64,000 bases of DNA from Marthasterias glacialis (GCA_911728455.2 OU452240.1:7769352-7833351); one strand, 5' to 3'; shown: positions 50,701 to 51,994, counted from the stretch's first letter. The notes: generated by a model from the sequence alone, not told the origin. Numbers and translations: made by a program.

Positions 50701-51994
50701 AGTTATCGGACTGGAGGGTGCCCAACCTTCGAATACAGGGTGAAATACAAATACAGTCGGTAGTACGCTGGGTCCAATTAACTGCATAGTGGGCCCTGGA
50801 GGCATACCTGTTGTGAATAGTAACATGTTGCATAATGAGTTTGCCATCAACTCCTTCAATCCTTTGCAATCTGTTTGTAGCGAGCGAACTGGGCGAGGGT
50901 CTACCGCAAACATTGAAATCCAAGATCATTACTAGCGAGTATGTGGATTTTGCTACGATTTTAGAGAAGAGCGAGCCTAGTACAAGTATAGTCTAGTGTC
51001 TAGTGTTGAGCGGCAATAAACCTAGCCTTTCGTCAAGGCCTAATTCGTTGCTTATAAACAGCTAAGCAGCCGCAAAGACAAATACTAGTCAGTGCGTACG
51101 ATCAAGTGGCGAAGCTAAGAGGGTCTTTGCTGTTTTGTTGTTGCTGAATTATTCATAAAATTCCAAACTTAAAAAAAATACTTTGAGGATTGCTACACGA
51201 AGCACTAGTGAGATTACACAACCCTAAGAAGTAAAATATAGTGCCAACATCTATATATCCCATGACACATAAATACCATAACAGCAAATTTACTGGCATT
51301 GTGCATGCTTTTACATGTTATGTGCGTGCATTGGATATAAACAGTGCCATGGCACTCTCCAAGTATGTCTTAGACTAACTGGTGACACATGTTTTCATTT
51401 TTGTTTCAAATGATTTAAACAAATGTAATTTAAGAGAATACATAATGCAAATAAATAAAAATATAAGTATACCTCCGAAGTGATGTAGCTCCCAGGATGC
51501 AACATTGTAGTTTGGCATCCACTGGATACACAGTGATTGGGTTTATCATAGTCAAAAGTGAAAGATGAAACGCGTGAAGCTGTTCTGCCATTATAGTACC
51601 GTGTCCGAACTATGTTAGAGTTATCCCTGTCATAAAGTTTCAAATATCCGCCACTTGTCGAGTAAAACTCACACCTAATGCTGCACACAAAGTAAAAACC
51701 AACTTTGAACTGTTAAATAGCAATCTAAAACACCATCATTTTGCAGAATTTTGTGCAAAAAATTTCATCTTAGCTGAGGTAATAAAAATTGCAAATTATC
51801 AATTTTGGCCGGAAAAACTAGAAAACACTTAAGTTTATGCTTTACCAACCTGTCTCCACTTGTCAGTGCTAAAGAGGTGTAGTTTAAGTTGAATGACTCA
51901 TTACAATGGACAAGGGATGAATTGGGGTTATCTCTAGACCCCCCTGCTGCACACAGATGTGATGATGTGATTGAGTGCCTTCGGACTCCAGCTC
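803..51994 (-). CDS. large modular extracellular-type protein with fibronectin-III-like repeats (partial gene, 28 exons)
   Basis: This entry is the whole gene; exons are listed separately in transcript order (exon 1 at 51850, exon 28 at 803). Seen: 28 open segments with GT/AG borders, all 27 junctions in compatible phase, giving one continuous frame of about 1853 codons with no stop. Modules of roughly 110-130 residues repeat. Each has a V/I-D-T/S/N/A-T/S-P-P linker followed by a G-x-V-x-D-G turn, a tryptophan strand (A.W.GF.DP.SGL..Y), an AIG/RAGT strand and a YY.TV.A.N..GL strand. At least ten linkers are present. No signal peptide, membrane span or stop is seen, so both termini are outside the window. 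Known: such repeats occur in long secreted or surface proteins of marine invertebrates. Inference: extracellular adhesion or matrix role. I do not recognise the exact protein. Confidence 0.85.
1110..1437 (-). CDS. modular protein, exon 27
   Basis: 328 nt, starting with one base that completes a tryptophan codon split with exon 26. It contains HWWGFHDPHSGLSHYEW, the YITVRAYNGLGLWS strand and a VDSSPP linker, so it spans most of one module and the start of the next. Donor GTTAAA. Confidence 0.9.
1750..1939 (-). CDS. modular protein, exon 26
   Basis: 190 nt. Contains FTYYVTVTACNAADLCTS, a VDNSPP linker and GRVYDG. Acceptor TTTTCAG, donor GTTCGT (weak), with the last codon split as TG/G onto exon 27. 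A clear example of the repeat: strand, linker, turn, next strand. Confidence 0.88.
2388..2667 (-). CDS. modular protein, exon 25
   Basis: 280 nt, starting in phase 0 with AINNVGLVS. Contains a VDASPP linker, GHIFDGD, then SAFWEGFHDPHSALIGY and a cysteine pair in CRAGTCKGC that may form a module-specific disulfide. Donor GTAAAG after MDN plus one base. Confidence 0.9.
2874..3054 (-). CDS. modular protein, exon 24
   Basis: 181 nt. Encodes WENVFSDEESGIASYEWAIG and the closing strand HSYYVSVK. Donor GTAGGC, acceptor TCCCAG. The intron upstream of it carries the LTR element at 3317-8349. Confidence 0.9.
3055..3316. other. intron segment between exon 24 and the LTR element
   Basis: AT-rich intron DNA with no gene. 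The last four bases (ATAT, 3313-3316) are the target-site duplication of the LTR element; the partner copy is 8350-8353. Confidence 0.6.
3317..3571 (+). repeat. 5' LTR of the LTR retrotransposon
   Basis: 255 bp, bounded by the short inverted ends TGTAG and CTACA. It carries AATAAA at 3475-3480. Two hairpins are visible: CCGATTGGCC (3328-3337) pairs with GGCCAATCGG (3392-3401), putting CCAAT boxes in both orientations, and AACCCGCT (3405-3412) pairs with AGCGGGTT (3422-3429). It differs from the 3' LTR only within GAGCTCCCTTTCGG. Confidence 0.96.
3573..3587 (+). other. tRNA-Leu primer-binding site
   Basis: TGGTGGCAGCGGCGG starts two bases after the 5' LTR. It is complementary to the 3' end (including CCA) of metazoan tRNA-Leu species that end CCACCGCTGCCA, with one mismatch over 15 bases (tRNA end recalled, not searched). 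Position and start with TGG are as expected for a minus-strand primer site. Confidence 0.85.
3606..3617 (+). promoter_or_regulatory. candidate splice donor in the leader
   Basis: AAAAAG|GTAAAA, exon end at 3611. It lies between the primer site and the Gag start at 3662, the usual place for a retroviral major splice donor. It could pair with the acceptor at 7146 to make a subgenomic RNA. Inference only; other GT sites exist. Confidence 0.5.
3662..7777 (+). CDS. Gag-protease polyprotein with zinc-finger C-terminus
   Basis: 1371 codons. The frame is open from 3449, inside the LTR, but the first ATG after the primer site is 3662 (MASGSPLGED). Residues about 240-530 are imperfect tandem repeats of 34-57 residues with the phrase HSEPSRPT. 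Residues about 634-795 are the Gag capsid (LPDKFDG, SWADYLIHFE). Residues 840-853 are a CCHC knuckle (CFGCHELGHFRRDC). Residues 913-915 are the protease DTG, with ILGIDFL at about 983-989. Several HSEQT repeats follow, then zinc fingers at about 1168-1189 and 1200-1221. No Pol follows, and the stop is a TAG at 7775. In retroelements Gag packages the RNA and the protease matures the particle; the role of the fingers is unknown. Confidence 0.92.
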   Translation: MASGSPLGEDSGRWGGGQTGSPGCQSFVTVDELLSFFEGSPGGDLWEQDRAEILSPEVLGNPWARPSLVREGELTGKPGQNGEAHDDGLFTEFNESVGLYRSHSDASYSYEGRVRSDGLGVSDKTSTPTLFSMNMTGPRRYQSEPSCYPQSNSLEVGPRSGSCCPVRALSPDVQYRSELNDRVPERTRDARLGSESYIPQFCEPEQHYVAHTATPDVQAHSEPYRPTSIHAPLRHFISEQPYATHTFTLDARAHSEPSRPTRIYTPLTFFISEQPYATHTFTLDARAHSEPSRPTRIYTPLTFFTSEQPHAAHTFTSDTRIHSELSRPTYSHTPPSQFASEQPHAAHTRTSDARAHSEPSRPTYSHTPPYIFTPDAWAHSEPTRPTRTYTQDTHFTSEQPYAAHTRTSDARTHSEPSRPTYSHTPPYIFTPDAWAHSEPTRPTRTYTQDTHFISEEPHAAHAYTSDGRTHSEPSRPARTHAPPVYFTSERSPAAYASPSGARIHAEPSRPTQSHAPGAFSTLEQPLAAPARTLDVWSQPGPESPAKGDTPEQLRPERPGSAAPTGTLRNVHFDVAGQDSMNPGATDLKQLVSLANVGVPQSDGGNSRPPATKTSDRASTPERPTASTGTRKPMMLPDKFDGVSSWADYLIHFESVATINQWSEAEKAMFLASHLRGLAQEALADMVPEARKSYSSILEYFEERFGVAAQIPLHRAQLSMRTRGRGESLSDLGQSVRRLVLKSYPKLPVQAREDLAVEAFRNSLGDEQLQRHIFSRKATTLTEAITLATEMEAFLDSQNKKGKQGFRDVRTVAQPLPPPLVSNRERFDVAPQQTDRITMECFGCHELGHFRRDCPHRRRGPNNNQQRGQFGARQPAQPPVTGTSGRGQSTTKSLPGENYIYGKVASTPVYFLLDTGANVSIISDRVFGKLSVPDRPDLQPSPHTLRQADGSPMQAPGQADFELRVGDQIIRHSCVVANIEPDVILGIDFLSTYRCQWRWGDNAVLINGKTVALGGRQHRPSVARVQPAGIDVGTETSERQGVCVHSEQTPVEPPPFIHSDDRVEQPEVCYHSEQTPIATPPPILHNQAVHENPSGRQGVCTHSEQTQVATSPPTPKGRGEREKIHVPSEQTPVVLTRRGREIHRPSRFCSTITNDNLSLPNCRMPLPRCKHCSREFSRTANLRRHLQWSCPVLYQTKQFRCPYGCEQAFFRPQMIQLHVKHCALRPGLVGRVGIAEDELEVHASDTELDEGRTEGRGSCDHSERFPTLPSNPTPSGPSAGGDFDQSDRSPSPPPPRLTRQPSPVSHHRHRAESNQTQRPATPPPPELSDPLFAEVRLDEAGRLHSERPLAPSPSAAEGGPEEGPLRWNRGRT
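4360..5260 (+). repeat. in-frame tandem repeats in the Gag N-terminal region
   Basis: A 102-bp unit is present twice almost unchanged from 4377 to about 4580. A 171-bp higher unit recurs at about 4700 and 4871. All lengths are multiples of three, so the frame is kept while the repeat number changes. The core is CCCACTCGGA(A/G)CCGTC, encoding HSEPS; related CACTCGGAGC cores recur in the C-terminal third as HSEQT and HSER. Confidence 0.85.
7114..7146 (+). promoter_or_regulatory. candidate 3' splice site upstream of the zinc-finger frame
   Basis: A perfect branch-point consensus TACTAAC (7114-7120) is followed by a pyrimidine run (CTTTCTCTTCCC) and TTGCAG ending at 7146. An ATG starts at 7148. 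All parts of a strong acceptor are in order and spacing, inside an otherwise GC-rich coding frame. Confidence 0.72.
7148..7777 (+). CDS. possible spliced accessory protein with two zinc fingers
   Basis: If RNA is spliced at 7146, the first ATG (7148) opens a 209-codon protein in the same frame as the long Gag frame. It starts MPLPRCKHC. Finger 1 has C-x2-C-x12-H-x4-C; finger 2 has C-x3-C-x12-H-x3-C with a nearby extra H. The remaining 150 residues are proline-, serine- and arginine-rich and contain HSER phrases. In position it resembles the env or accessory genes of retroviruses, but there is no signal peptide or membrane segment. It may bind nucleic acid. The alternative is that this part is only ever the tail of the polyprotein. 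Confidence 0.5.
   Translation: MPLPRCKHCSREFSRTANLRRHLQWSCPVLYQTKQFRCPYGCEQAFFRPQMIQLHVKHCALRPGLVGRVGIAEDELEVHASDTELDEGRTEGRGSCDHSERFPTLPSNPTPSGPSAGGDFDQSDRSPSPPPPRLTRQPSPVSHHRHRAESNQTQRPATPPPPELSDPLFAEVRLDEAGRLHSERPLAPSPSAAEGGPEEGPLRWNRGRT
7778..8082 (+). other. 3' untranslated region of the LTR element
   Basis: GC-rich DNA between the stop and the purine tract. A +1 frame stays open from 7641 to 8072 but resembles no domain I know and is arginine/serine-rich, as random GC-rich sequence tends to be. No integrase or envelope motif is seen. Confidence 0.5.
8083..8094 (+). other. polypurine tract
   Basis: AGGAGGGGGCAG directly precedes the 3' LTR. This is the expected place and composition for the plus-strand primer. 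One C interrupts the purines. Confidence 0.8.
8095..8349 (+). repeat. 3' LTR of the LTR retrotransposon
   Basis: 255 bp, with one difference from the 5' LTR. AATAAA at 8253-8258 should serve as the poly(A) signal. ATAT at 8350-8353 is the target duplication. Confidence 0.96.
8354..9090. other. intron, no gene seen
   Basis: Ordinary AT-rich intron sequence between the LTR element and exon 23. No repeat structure or reading frame worth a call. Confidence 0.5.
9091..9229 (-). CDS. modular protein, exon 23
   Basis: 139 nt. Starts with two bases completing an alanine codon from exon 22. Contains DFVGLSAIAMS, the IDTTPP linker and SNTASISA. Ends with AG, making an arginine codon with exon 24. Acceptor CAACCAG, donor GTAATA. 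Confidence 0.88.
9417..10234. mobile_element. decayed TTAA-flanked MITE (piggyBac-like), copy 1
   Basis: Alignable by eye along most of its length with the sharp copy at 42531-43443: shared phrases include ATTGATACCGG, TTAGCTGTT, CCATGGCAA, GGCAGCCA, CAGCCTGTAATTAG and a closing GCACTATGTGCC. The right end reads GCCCCGTCC...TTAA (10231-10234). The left end is TTAA at 9417, but its inverted repeat has decayed. Non-coding. Confidence 0.7.
10425..10541 (-). CDS. modular protein, exon 22
   Basis: 117 nt. Encodes GSMPGGNDVQDFTRVG and the closing strand GHTYYATIK. Both splice phases match exons 21 and 23. Acceptor TGTTACAG, donor GTAGTA. Confidence 0.88.
10542..11672. other. intron, no gene seen
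   Basis: A short direct repeat (GAGGTTCCAG, 10819 and 10837 area) and several chance reading frames under 90 codons. Nothing resembles a module or a known mobile element. Confidence 0.45.
11673..11778 (-). CDS. modular protein, exon 21
   Basis: 106 nt. Encodes ISELVIQWQSFIDIEEYG and IKCYYYAV, the W...ID...Y core of a module. Phase 0 at entry, one base left at exit, completed by exon 22 as glycine. Acceptor TCTTACAG, donor GTAAGA. Confidence 0.85.
12040..12251 (-). CDS. modular protein, exon 20
   Basis: 212 nt. Encodes the strand EHGKRYRVCIHADEVALEH, a CSDGVIVDTTPP linker and GSVWIGW. Acceptor TATTACAG, donor GTAAAG; phases match neighbours. Confidence 0.88.
12691..12906 (-). CDS. modular protein, exon 19
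   Basis: 216 nt. Contains ILSAVWPKLRHRKFVWAAIE and two cysteines near the end (YPCDHPMVKACGK). The acceptor chosen is CACATAAG at 12907, because it restores the frame with exon 18; a nearer TTTAG would shift it. Donor GTAAAC. Confidence 0.82.
12907..14461. other. intron with paired small hairpins
   Basis: No gene. Two near-perfect hairpins lie back to back: CTTTGTGCAC-ACAC-GTGCACAAAG (13545-13568) and a GTACAC/GTGTAC palindrome just after it (about 13572-13586). The rest is AT-rich with homopolymers. Confidence 0.55.
14462..14627 (-). CDS. modular protein, exon 18
   Basis: 166 nt. Encodes RFTASFDGHLDHDTCLRLAV and the GYNKAGLSS strand. Two acceptors are possible: TATCAAG at 14628 keeps phase 0 with exon 17, while TTTACAG at 14615 would break it, so the first is taken. 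Donor GTAAGT. Confidence 0.82.
14628..15620. other. intron with long homopolymer runs
   Basis: A run of about 28 T followed by about 16 G (14941-14983), then a G run of about 24 (15032-15055). No gene seen. Confidence 0.6.
15621..15911 (-). CDS. modular protein, exon 17
   Basis: 291 nt, phase 0 at both ends. Contains the linker-like FWVLSQPPVVGDI in place of the usual VDTSPP, then LDVIFQPFEHEF and LELMDYYEWTIAENEGDE. A slightly diverged module start. Acceptor TTATGCAG, donor GTAGGC. Confidence 0.85.
16116..16414 (-). mobile_element. tRNA-derived SINE
   Basis: On the minus strand the head reads GGGTGGCATAGGTGG (A-box region) and later GGTTCAATTCC (B box). A body follows with AGGGTTTTTCTCC, CCGGTTTTCCTCCCTCC and CAAACATTTTTATTTG, and an A-rich tail with AAATAAATAAAT at 16116-16136. 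Head, body and tail are in SINE order. The body phrases resemble a core domain shared by several metazoan SINEs (recalled, not searched). Confidence 0.75.
16455..17460 (+). repeat. dispersed TGACGTCA-rich repeat, copy 1
   Basis: Shares with the copy at 19073-20095 a long ordered series of phrases: GATGACGTCATGATG, TTAGCAATTTATAAG-like, ATCATGTGATGAC, CAACCTGCCGC(C/T)AGAGGGC, CCGGACACTAACATCG and ACCGGAAGTAGAGG, ending near AAAGAAG(A/T)GGAAGAGGAAGAAG. Probably one interspersed repeat family of about 1 kb; class unknown. Confidence 0.7.
17603..18715 (+). mobile_element. insert with promoter and poly(A) signals, LTR-like
   Basis: This block is GC-richer than its surroundings and splits the TGACGTCA repeat. 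It starts near TGTGACGCGGC and has an inverted CCAAT box (GATTGG, 17755 area), TATATAAG at 17821-17828 with a short GC-rich start region after it, and AATAAA at about 18343. That order suits an LTR or a processed promoter unit. No primer site, target duplication or partner LTR could be found, so the class is a guess. Confidence 0.4.
18740..18950 (+). repeat. dispersed TGACGTCA-rich repeat, partial copy
   Basis: Matches the last 250 bp of the copies at 16455 and 19073: AATGACGTCATCAT, CGGCATACATCTATGCT, GACTATGTCTATGCC and AAAAGAAGTGGAAGAGGAAG. It is the continuation of copy 1 or a third copy after the insert at 17603. Confidence 0.6.
19073..20095 (+). repeat. dispersed TGACGTCA-rich repeat, copy 2
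   Basis: Fuller copy of the same family. It ends in two tandem AATCAGAACAAAAAGAAAGG units and a strong hairpin, GGCTTTTCCGC (20058-20068) pairing with GCGGAAAAGCC (20074-20084) across a 5-base loop, followed by AATAATAATAAT. Confidence 0.7.
20096..20887. other. intron, no gene seen
   Basis: AT-rich intron DNA with a C run at 20402-20421. No exon-like frame with matching phase. Confidence 0.45.
20888..21006 (-). CDS. modular protein, exon 16
   Basis: 119 nt. Encodes EDNTTLQWVTLLDYQDVGMA and ends AHIRSK in phase 0 with exon 17. It needs one base from upstream; both exon 15 and the doubtful exon at 21370 can supply it. Acceptor TCTTCAG, donor GTATGA. Confidence 0.85.
21370..21547 (-). pseudogene. 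candidate exon with a frame conflict, between exons 15 and 16
   Basis: Good acceptor (TTTCCTTCAG) and donor (GTAGTT). The upstream part reads TGISARWTIPEILQPYDQ and the downstream part, one frame over, reads FWAIEQEIQTYYG. Both look like the W-strand and AI-strand of a module. The length (178) is not a multiple of three, so inclusion breaks the frame into exon 16. Using an inner weak donor (CAAG|GTCTTC) gives 138 nt and keeps it. Skipping the exon also keeps the frame. It may be a damaged exon, an alternative exon or a sequence error. Confidence 0.5.
22412..22550 (-). CDS. modular protein, exon 15
   Basis: 139 nt, phase 0 in, one base out. Encodes TYYFTVRAISDAGSVNVTSD and LGCNPGE. Acceptor TTCATCAG, donor GTAAGA. 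Joins exon 14 within one strand, so no coding is missing between them. Confidence 0.87.
22551..23535. other. intron, no gene seen, ending in a minisatellite
   Basis: Ordinary intron until about 23455, then a short array of GTGGTTGTGTGRGCTCCGTC units (23459-23530) that recurs in the same orientation at 26138-26180 and 26607-26660, on the other side of the large palindrome. Confidence 0.55.
23536..26124. repeat. giant foldback palindrome made of a 21-bp minisatellite
   Basis: Left arm 23536-25326, loop about 25327-25362, right arm 25363-26124. Outermost arms share TTCTATCTCTGCCATTTCAA and its complement. The centre is a perfect-looking stem, GGTACCACACTATTTCTTT (25308) with its complement (25363). 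Between them are arrays of about 21 bp (GTCGCGTCGTGCCGTCGCATT and variants): about 1.6 kb on the left and 0.6 kb, reverse-complemented, on the right. The left array has a higher-order period of about 469 bp (compare 23821 and 24290). Long stop-free frames here are an artefact of the repeat. Confidence 0.85.
25308..26830. repeat. tandem duplication of palindrome half plus flank
   Basis: The block from 25308 to 26359 is repeated at 26360-26830. Both begin GGTACCACACTATTTC, pass through GGTGACCAGACAACGCTG, a minisatellite, GTGGAGCTCCGTCGTGGTTA and AAACTACAAATGCCAATAGG, and end near TTCAGGTTT. The second copy has only about 90 bp of minisatellite where the first has about 600 bp. Confidence 0.8.
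26836..27002. repeat. AATATT inverted-repeat cluster
   Basis: Several copies of AAATATTGACGCCAATATT in both orientations alternate with CCCCAAGTCG/CTTGGGGC phrases, so the segment can fold on itself. Same style as the other foldback arrays here. Confidence 0.65.
27003..27602. other. intron, no gene seen
   Basis: An AATAAA (27101 area) and a pyrimidine-rich stretch could be the end of an unidentified repeat. No exon-like frame. Confidence 0.4.
27603..27806 (-). CDS. modular protein, exon 14
   Basis: 204 nt, 68 codons, phase 0 at both ends. Encodes LSAQWFGFEHPHLEIHYEVA followed by IGSGRD, a clear W..F.(D)P core. Acceptor TGTTTAG, donor GTAGGA. Confidence 0.88.
28083..28366 (-). CDS. modular protein, exon 13
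   Basis: 284 nt. Has three cysteines (FQCKKDYRIGPCVTQSSC), the closing strand HEYYISVEAKNGAGLS and a degenerate linker LDIAPSGGEVG in place of VDTTPP. Acceptor CACTACAG, donor GTATGG. Phase 0 to exon 14. Confidence 0.87.
28728..28878 (-). CDS. modular protein, exon 12
   Basis: 151 nt. Begins VVGPIIVDTTPP and ends YQVAIG with a codon split onto exon 13. Acceptor AATTAAG, donor GTGAGT. Confidence 0.88.
28879..29682. other. intron, no gene seen
   Basis: AT-rich intron. A few short frames are chance. No repeat structure stands out. Confidence 0.45.
29683..29901 (-). CDS. modular protein, exon 11
   Basis: 219 nt, 73 codons, phase 0 at both ends. Encodes ISLSWTGSDAQSSIFDYQIG and the strand NIFYLLINAINKAQLTS. 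Acceptor CTGTTATTAG, donor GTATGA. Confidence 0.87.
30248..30389 (-). CDS. modular protein, exon 10
   Basis: 142 nt. Starts with one base completing an arginine codon. Encodes SKATLVNDLSLYPGNG. The donor CAC|GTAATG at 30247 is preferred over an inner GTCTTT because it is the stronger signal; both leave phase 0, so the last ten residues are less certain. Confidence 0.72.
30390..31481. other. intron with a diverged direct repeat
   Basis: A phrase GTGCTCCGGCTTTTGC followed by (A/T)TTTTCA and a GCCAAAAA run occurs twice, at about 30778 and 30888, spaced about 110 bp. No gene. Confidence 0.5.
31482..31753 (-). CDS. modular protein, exon 9
   Basis: 272 nt. Encodes YYITVVAYNHAMEPS, the CSDGVMIDTSPP linker and DRVWFIDEHRRKT. 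Acceptor CCCGAAG, donor GTAGAA; arginine codon split AG/G onto exon 10. Confidence 0.88.
31754..32519. other. intron, no gene seen
   Basis: AT-rich at first, then less so from 32040. No recognisable feature before the LINE remnant. Confidence 0.4.
32520..33425 (-). pseudogene. CR1-group LINE reverse transcriptase, 3' part, decayed
   Basis: Broken frames on the minus strand still show typical pieces in order: NDFRFLRTGTTSMVELGSIR, then NGLPRGSGLAPLL (RT block), and further down LRPTPIDSLNILSGIA, a phrase I know from the C-terminal part of CR1/Jockey-group ORF2 proteins. Frameshifts and stops separate them. An inverted repeat GGCTTGGGCTTGGGCT / AAGCCCAAGCCCAAGCC lies at 32904-33000. Confidence 0.6.
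33426..34783. other. insert splitting the LINE, with G runs and a 172-bp tandem repeat
   Basis: The RT frame stops near 34790 and resumes near 33300, so this stretch is probably inserted. It has G runs at about 33937-33954 and 34068-34083. Three diverged units of about 172 bp (phrases starting GGGGGTYCRGGGG at about 34160, 34328 and 34503) each contain a GGGGCGAA/GTAGCCCC inverted phrase. Confidence 0.5.
34784..35238 (-). pseudogene. CR1-group LINE reverse transcriptase, middle part
   Basis: Frames contain WLLQLYNHCLATIQFPQ, RLLLNRIGPDVDEMLIPEQA and LVDILAAFDSM, which match RT blocks before the active site. At least two frameshifts. It runs directly into the TTAA-flanked insert at 35239. Confidence 0.7.
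35239..36813. mobile_element. 1.57-kb TTAA-flanked DNA transposon (piggyBac-like), non-autonomous
   Basis: TTAA at 35239-35242 and 36810-36813 brackets inverted ends AGGTACACACCGGCTT and (complement) AGGGGCACACCGGCTT. Taking it out, with one TTAA, makes the LINE RT frames on both sides continuous, so the boundaries are secure. Inside: a C run (35624-35647), a perfect 19-bp-arm palindrome CCATGGAGGTAGAAATTAG (36108-36146) and one 117-codon frame (35725-36078) with lysine-rich content but no transposase motif. Confidence 0.85.
36814..37015 (-). pseudogene. CR1-group LINE reverse transcriptase, finger part
   Basis: Frame contains TLEELDTIIFSLKQGKESGV and ITYFGPVV, typical of the region just before RT block 1. 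It ends at the TTAA insertion and continues at 35238. Confidence 0.75.
37430..37770 (+). repeat. (TTTA)n microsatellite inside an interspersed repeat
   Basis: TTTA repeats at 37548-37612 run into a G run (37615-37628). The flank CTTGTGTCCTTGAGCAAGGC (37508-37527) is a phrase I recall from interspersed repeats of many animals. Family not determined. Confidence 0.45.
38003..38209 (-). CDS. modular protein, exon 8
   Basis: 207 nt, 69 codons, phase 0 at both ends. The best example of a module start: ITVDTSPPQAGVVHDG, then LTAYWEGFFDKESGIKFY. Acceptor CATGTAG, donor GTATGT. Confidence 0.92.
38210..39112. other. intron, no gene seen
   Basis: AT-rich intron sequence. Nothing worth naming. Confidence 0.45.
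39113..39909. mobile_element. non-autonomous DNA transposon with perfect 20-bp TIR
   Basis: CAATAGACCGATTGCGCGAC at 39113-39132 has its exact complement at 39890-39909. The inverted match continues inward with gaps (GTTTACAT, GTCACGTGACCCCT). About 797 bp, no coding. No clear target duplication could be read, so the superfamily is open. Confidence 0.8.
40757..40927 (-). CDS. modular protein, exon 7
   Basis: 171 nt, 57 codons, phase 0 at both ends. Four cysteines in DCDPGSCLCIPAGDC, then NFDYYIALTVTNHARLV. The cysteine knot-like cluster parallels exons 13 and 25. Acceptor TTTTAATAG, donor GTAATG. Confidence 0.88.
41227..41578. mobile_element. hAT-like MITE, copy 1
   Basis: 352 bp with inverted ends CAGCGCCGTTACTAGGG and (complement) CAGTGGCGTAACTAAGGG. 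The flanking octamers ACAAGAAC and ACAATAAT agree at 6 of 8 positions. GC-rich edges (GGGGGCAC, GTGCCCCCC) enclose an AT-rich middle. It lies 30 bp from exon 6. Confidence 0.72.
41608..41731 (-). CDS. modular protein, exon 6
   Basis: 124 nt. Encodes VEFRTYDIHSGVRTIEWKLL, the W/SG core in a divergent form, and ends KINQ in phase 0. Acceptor ATTTCAG, donor GTAATG. Confidence 0.85.
41732..42530. other. intron, no gene seen
   Basis: AT-rich intron sequence up to the MITE at 42531. No frame or repeat of note. Confidence 0.45.
42531..43443. mobile_element. TTAA-flanked MITE (piggyBac-like), copy 2, well preserved
   Basis: TTAA duplications (42531-42534, 43440-43443) bracket perfect inverted ends CCCTATCAGGACCGGG (the right end is its complement). 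Just inside each end is a GGGGGGCAC...GTGCC phrase. 905 bp, non-coding. TTAA target plus CCC start fits the piggyBac superfamily. Confidence 0.88.
44106..44230. repeat. small foldback: inverted ends around tandem units
   Basis: TGTTACAACTGAT (44106-44118) and its complement (44218-44230) enclose four copies of GAT(A/T)ATGTATCA, three of them preceded by ACC. A miniature of the larger foldback elements in this window. Confidence 0.7.
44688..44708 (+). other. histone-type 3' stem-loop look-alike, site 1
   Basis: GGCTCTTTTTAGAGCC with a six-base-pair perfect stem and four-T loop, followed by ACCAC and, 12 bases on, AAAAGA. This fits the metazoan replication-dependent histone 3' consensus, but no histone frame lies upstream. 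It recurs at 48170 in related surroundings. Confidence 0.5.
44971..45337 (-). CDS. modular protein, exon 5
   Basis: 367 nt. Contains DSIRFWVEARDLAGDYIRDS, a HADSSPPVIEYLWLV linker and NLTIHNSVDLQDM. The glycine- and arginine-rich start (GQRGRAGIPNALG) is unlike other modules. Acceptor TGTCTTAG, donor GTACAG. Confidence 0.88.
45338..46037. other. intron, no gene seen
   Basis: AT-rich intron with two short plus-strand frames that look like chance. Confidence 0.45.
46038..46331 (-). CDS. modular protein, exon 4
   Basis: 294 nt. Encodes VYSIVLTVFDIAGNTRLSRR, a FFDDDP linker variant and PVVLDWQSHFINTYH. Acceptor CCTCAAG, donor GTGAGT. Phases match exons 3 and 5. Confidence 0.88.
46522..47753. 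mobile_element. foldback element with 21-bp palindromic minisatellite arms and a nested MITE
   Basis: Outer inverted ends AAGCCCGGGAAG...GGTAAGAAAAA (left) and its near-complement (right, to 47753). Next come arrays of about 21 bp, CCGTTCGAACGG plus ATTAGTAAT with variants, at about 46562-46805 and, inverted, 47478-47712. Inner inverted segments share GTGGGTGGATC (GCGGGTGGATC on the right). The loop contains the hAT-like MITE at 46880-47249. CCGTTCGAACGG is itself a perfect palindrome. Confidence 0.82.
46880..47249. mobile_element. hAT-like MITE, copy 2 (inverted relative to copy 1)
   Basis: Ends CAGTTTTTTAACTAAGGG and (complement) CAGCGGGGAAACTAGGG. The flanking octamers AGTAGTTG and AGTAGTCG match at 7 of 8, the target size of hAT elements. 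The interior is the reverse complement of copy 1 (for example CATTGAAATTACTAC and AAAAGTCCAGAT). Nested in the foldback element. Confidence 0.82.
47754..48358. other. intron with histone-type stem-loop look-alike, site 2
   Basis: GGTTCTTCTCAGAGCC at 48170-48185 (six-pair stem with one G-T, loop TCTC), followed by ACCACC. The downstream part (TTTTACACAAAGTGTTACCG) is similar to that after the stem-loop at 44688, so both belong to one repeat family. No gene. Confidence 0.5.
48359..48533 (-). CDS. modular protein, exon 3
   Basis: 175 nt, phase 0 in, one base out. Encodes AKIIVTWQGWSDNEALKEYH and ends VTLPRTG. Acceptor TTGCATAG, donor GTAAGT. A fibronectin-III-like first half. Confidence 0.87.
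48534..49365. other. intron, hairpin-rich
   Basis: GATAAACACTGTTTTTC next to GAGAAAAACAATGTTTATC (about 48702-48739) forms a hairpin. The left arm of the element at 49366 is extended outward by CGGAAGCGTAGTTAGGACAT (49349-49368), whose complement borders the half element at 16.8 kb. No gene. Confidence 0.5.
49366..49562. repeat. foldback element with 21-bp CCGCCCGGGCGG units
   Basis: About eight units of CCGCCCGGGCGG plus ATTACTATT (21 bp) change orientation in the middle. Edges are GGGCTCCACTATTCTG (left) and GGAATAGTGGAGCATGATTT (right), inverted copies of each other, with A and T runs outside. Half of the same element, with GGTGGAGCATGATTTTTTTT, lies at 16766-16830. Confidence 0.8.
49563..50990 (+). 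pseudogene. gag-like frame remnant, perhaps from a tyrosine-recombinase retroelement
   Basis: Frames rich in S, G, N and T run from 49660 (RPNAGASTARVV) through 49962-50324 (SGTSGISNSSGSLL). After a block at 50298-50707 they reach LPQTLKSKIITSEYVDFATI near 50930. That last phrase resembles the protein just before RT in DIRS/Ngaro-type elements as I recall it; a search would be needed. Two stops and a duplication interrupt it. Confidence 0.35.
50139..50866 (+). repeat. 159-bp direct duplication with a 410-bp spacer
   Basis: 50139-50297 and 50708-50866 agree over almost all bases (GGTGCCCAACCTTCGAAT, AATACAGTCGGTAGTACGCT, CATACCTGTTGTGAATAGTA). The spacer has inverted ATTGTGTAC/GTACACAAT phrases. 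Confidence 0.8.
51473..51674 (-). CDS. modular protein, exon 2
   Basis: 202 nt. Encodes CEFYSTSGGYLKLYDRD and a pair of cysteines in NHCVSSGCQTTMLHPGSY. Unlike later modules there is no SPP linker; it reads as a separate cysteine-containing domain. Acceptor GCATTAG, donor GTATAC. Confidence 0.85.
51850..51994 (-). CDS. modular protein, exon 1 of those visible
   Basis: 145 nt. Encodes HSITSSHLCAAGGSRDNPNS followed by HCNESFNL, with two cysteines. It needs one base from an upstream exon, so the gene continues beyond 52000. Acceptor CTTTTTTAG, donor GTTGGT. No upstream exon was recognised to 64000. Confidence 0.8.
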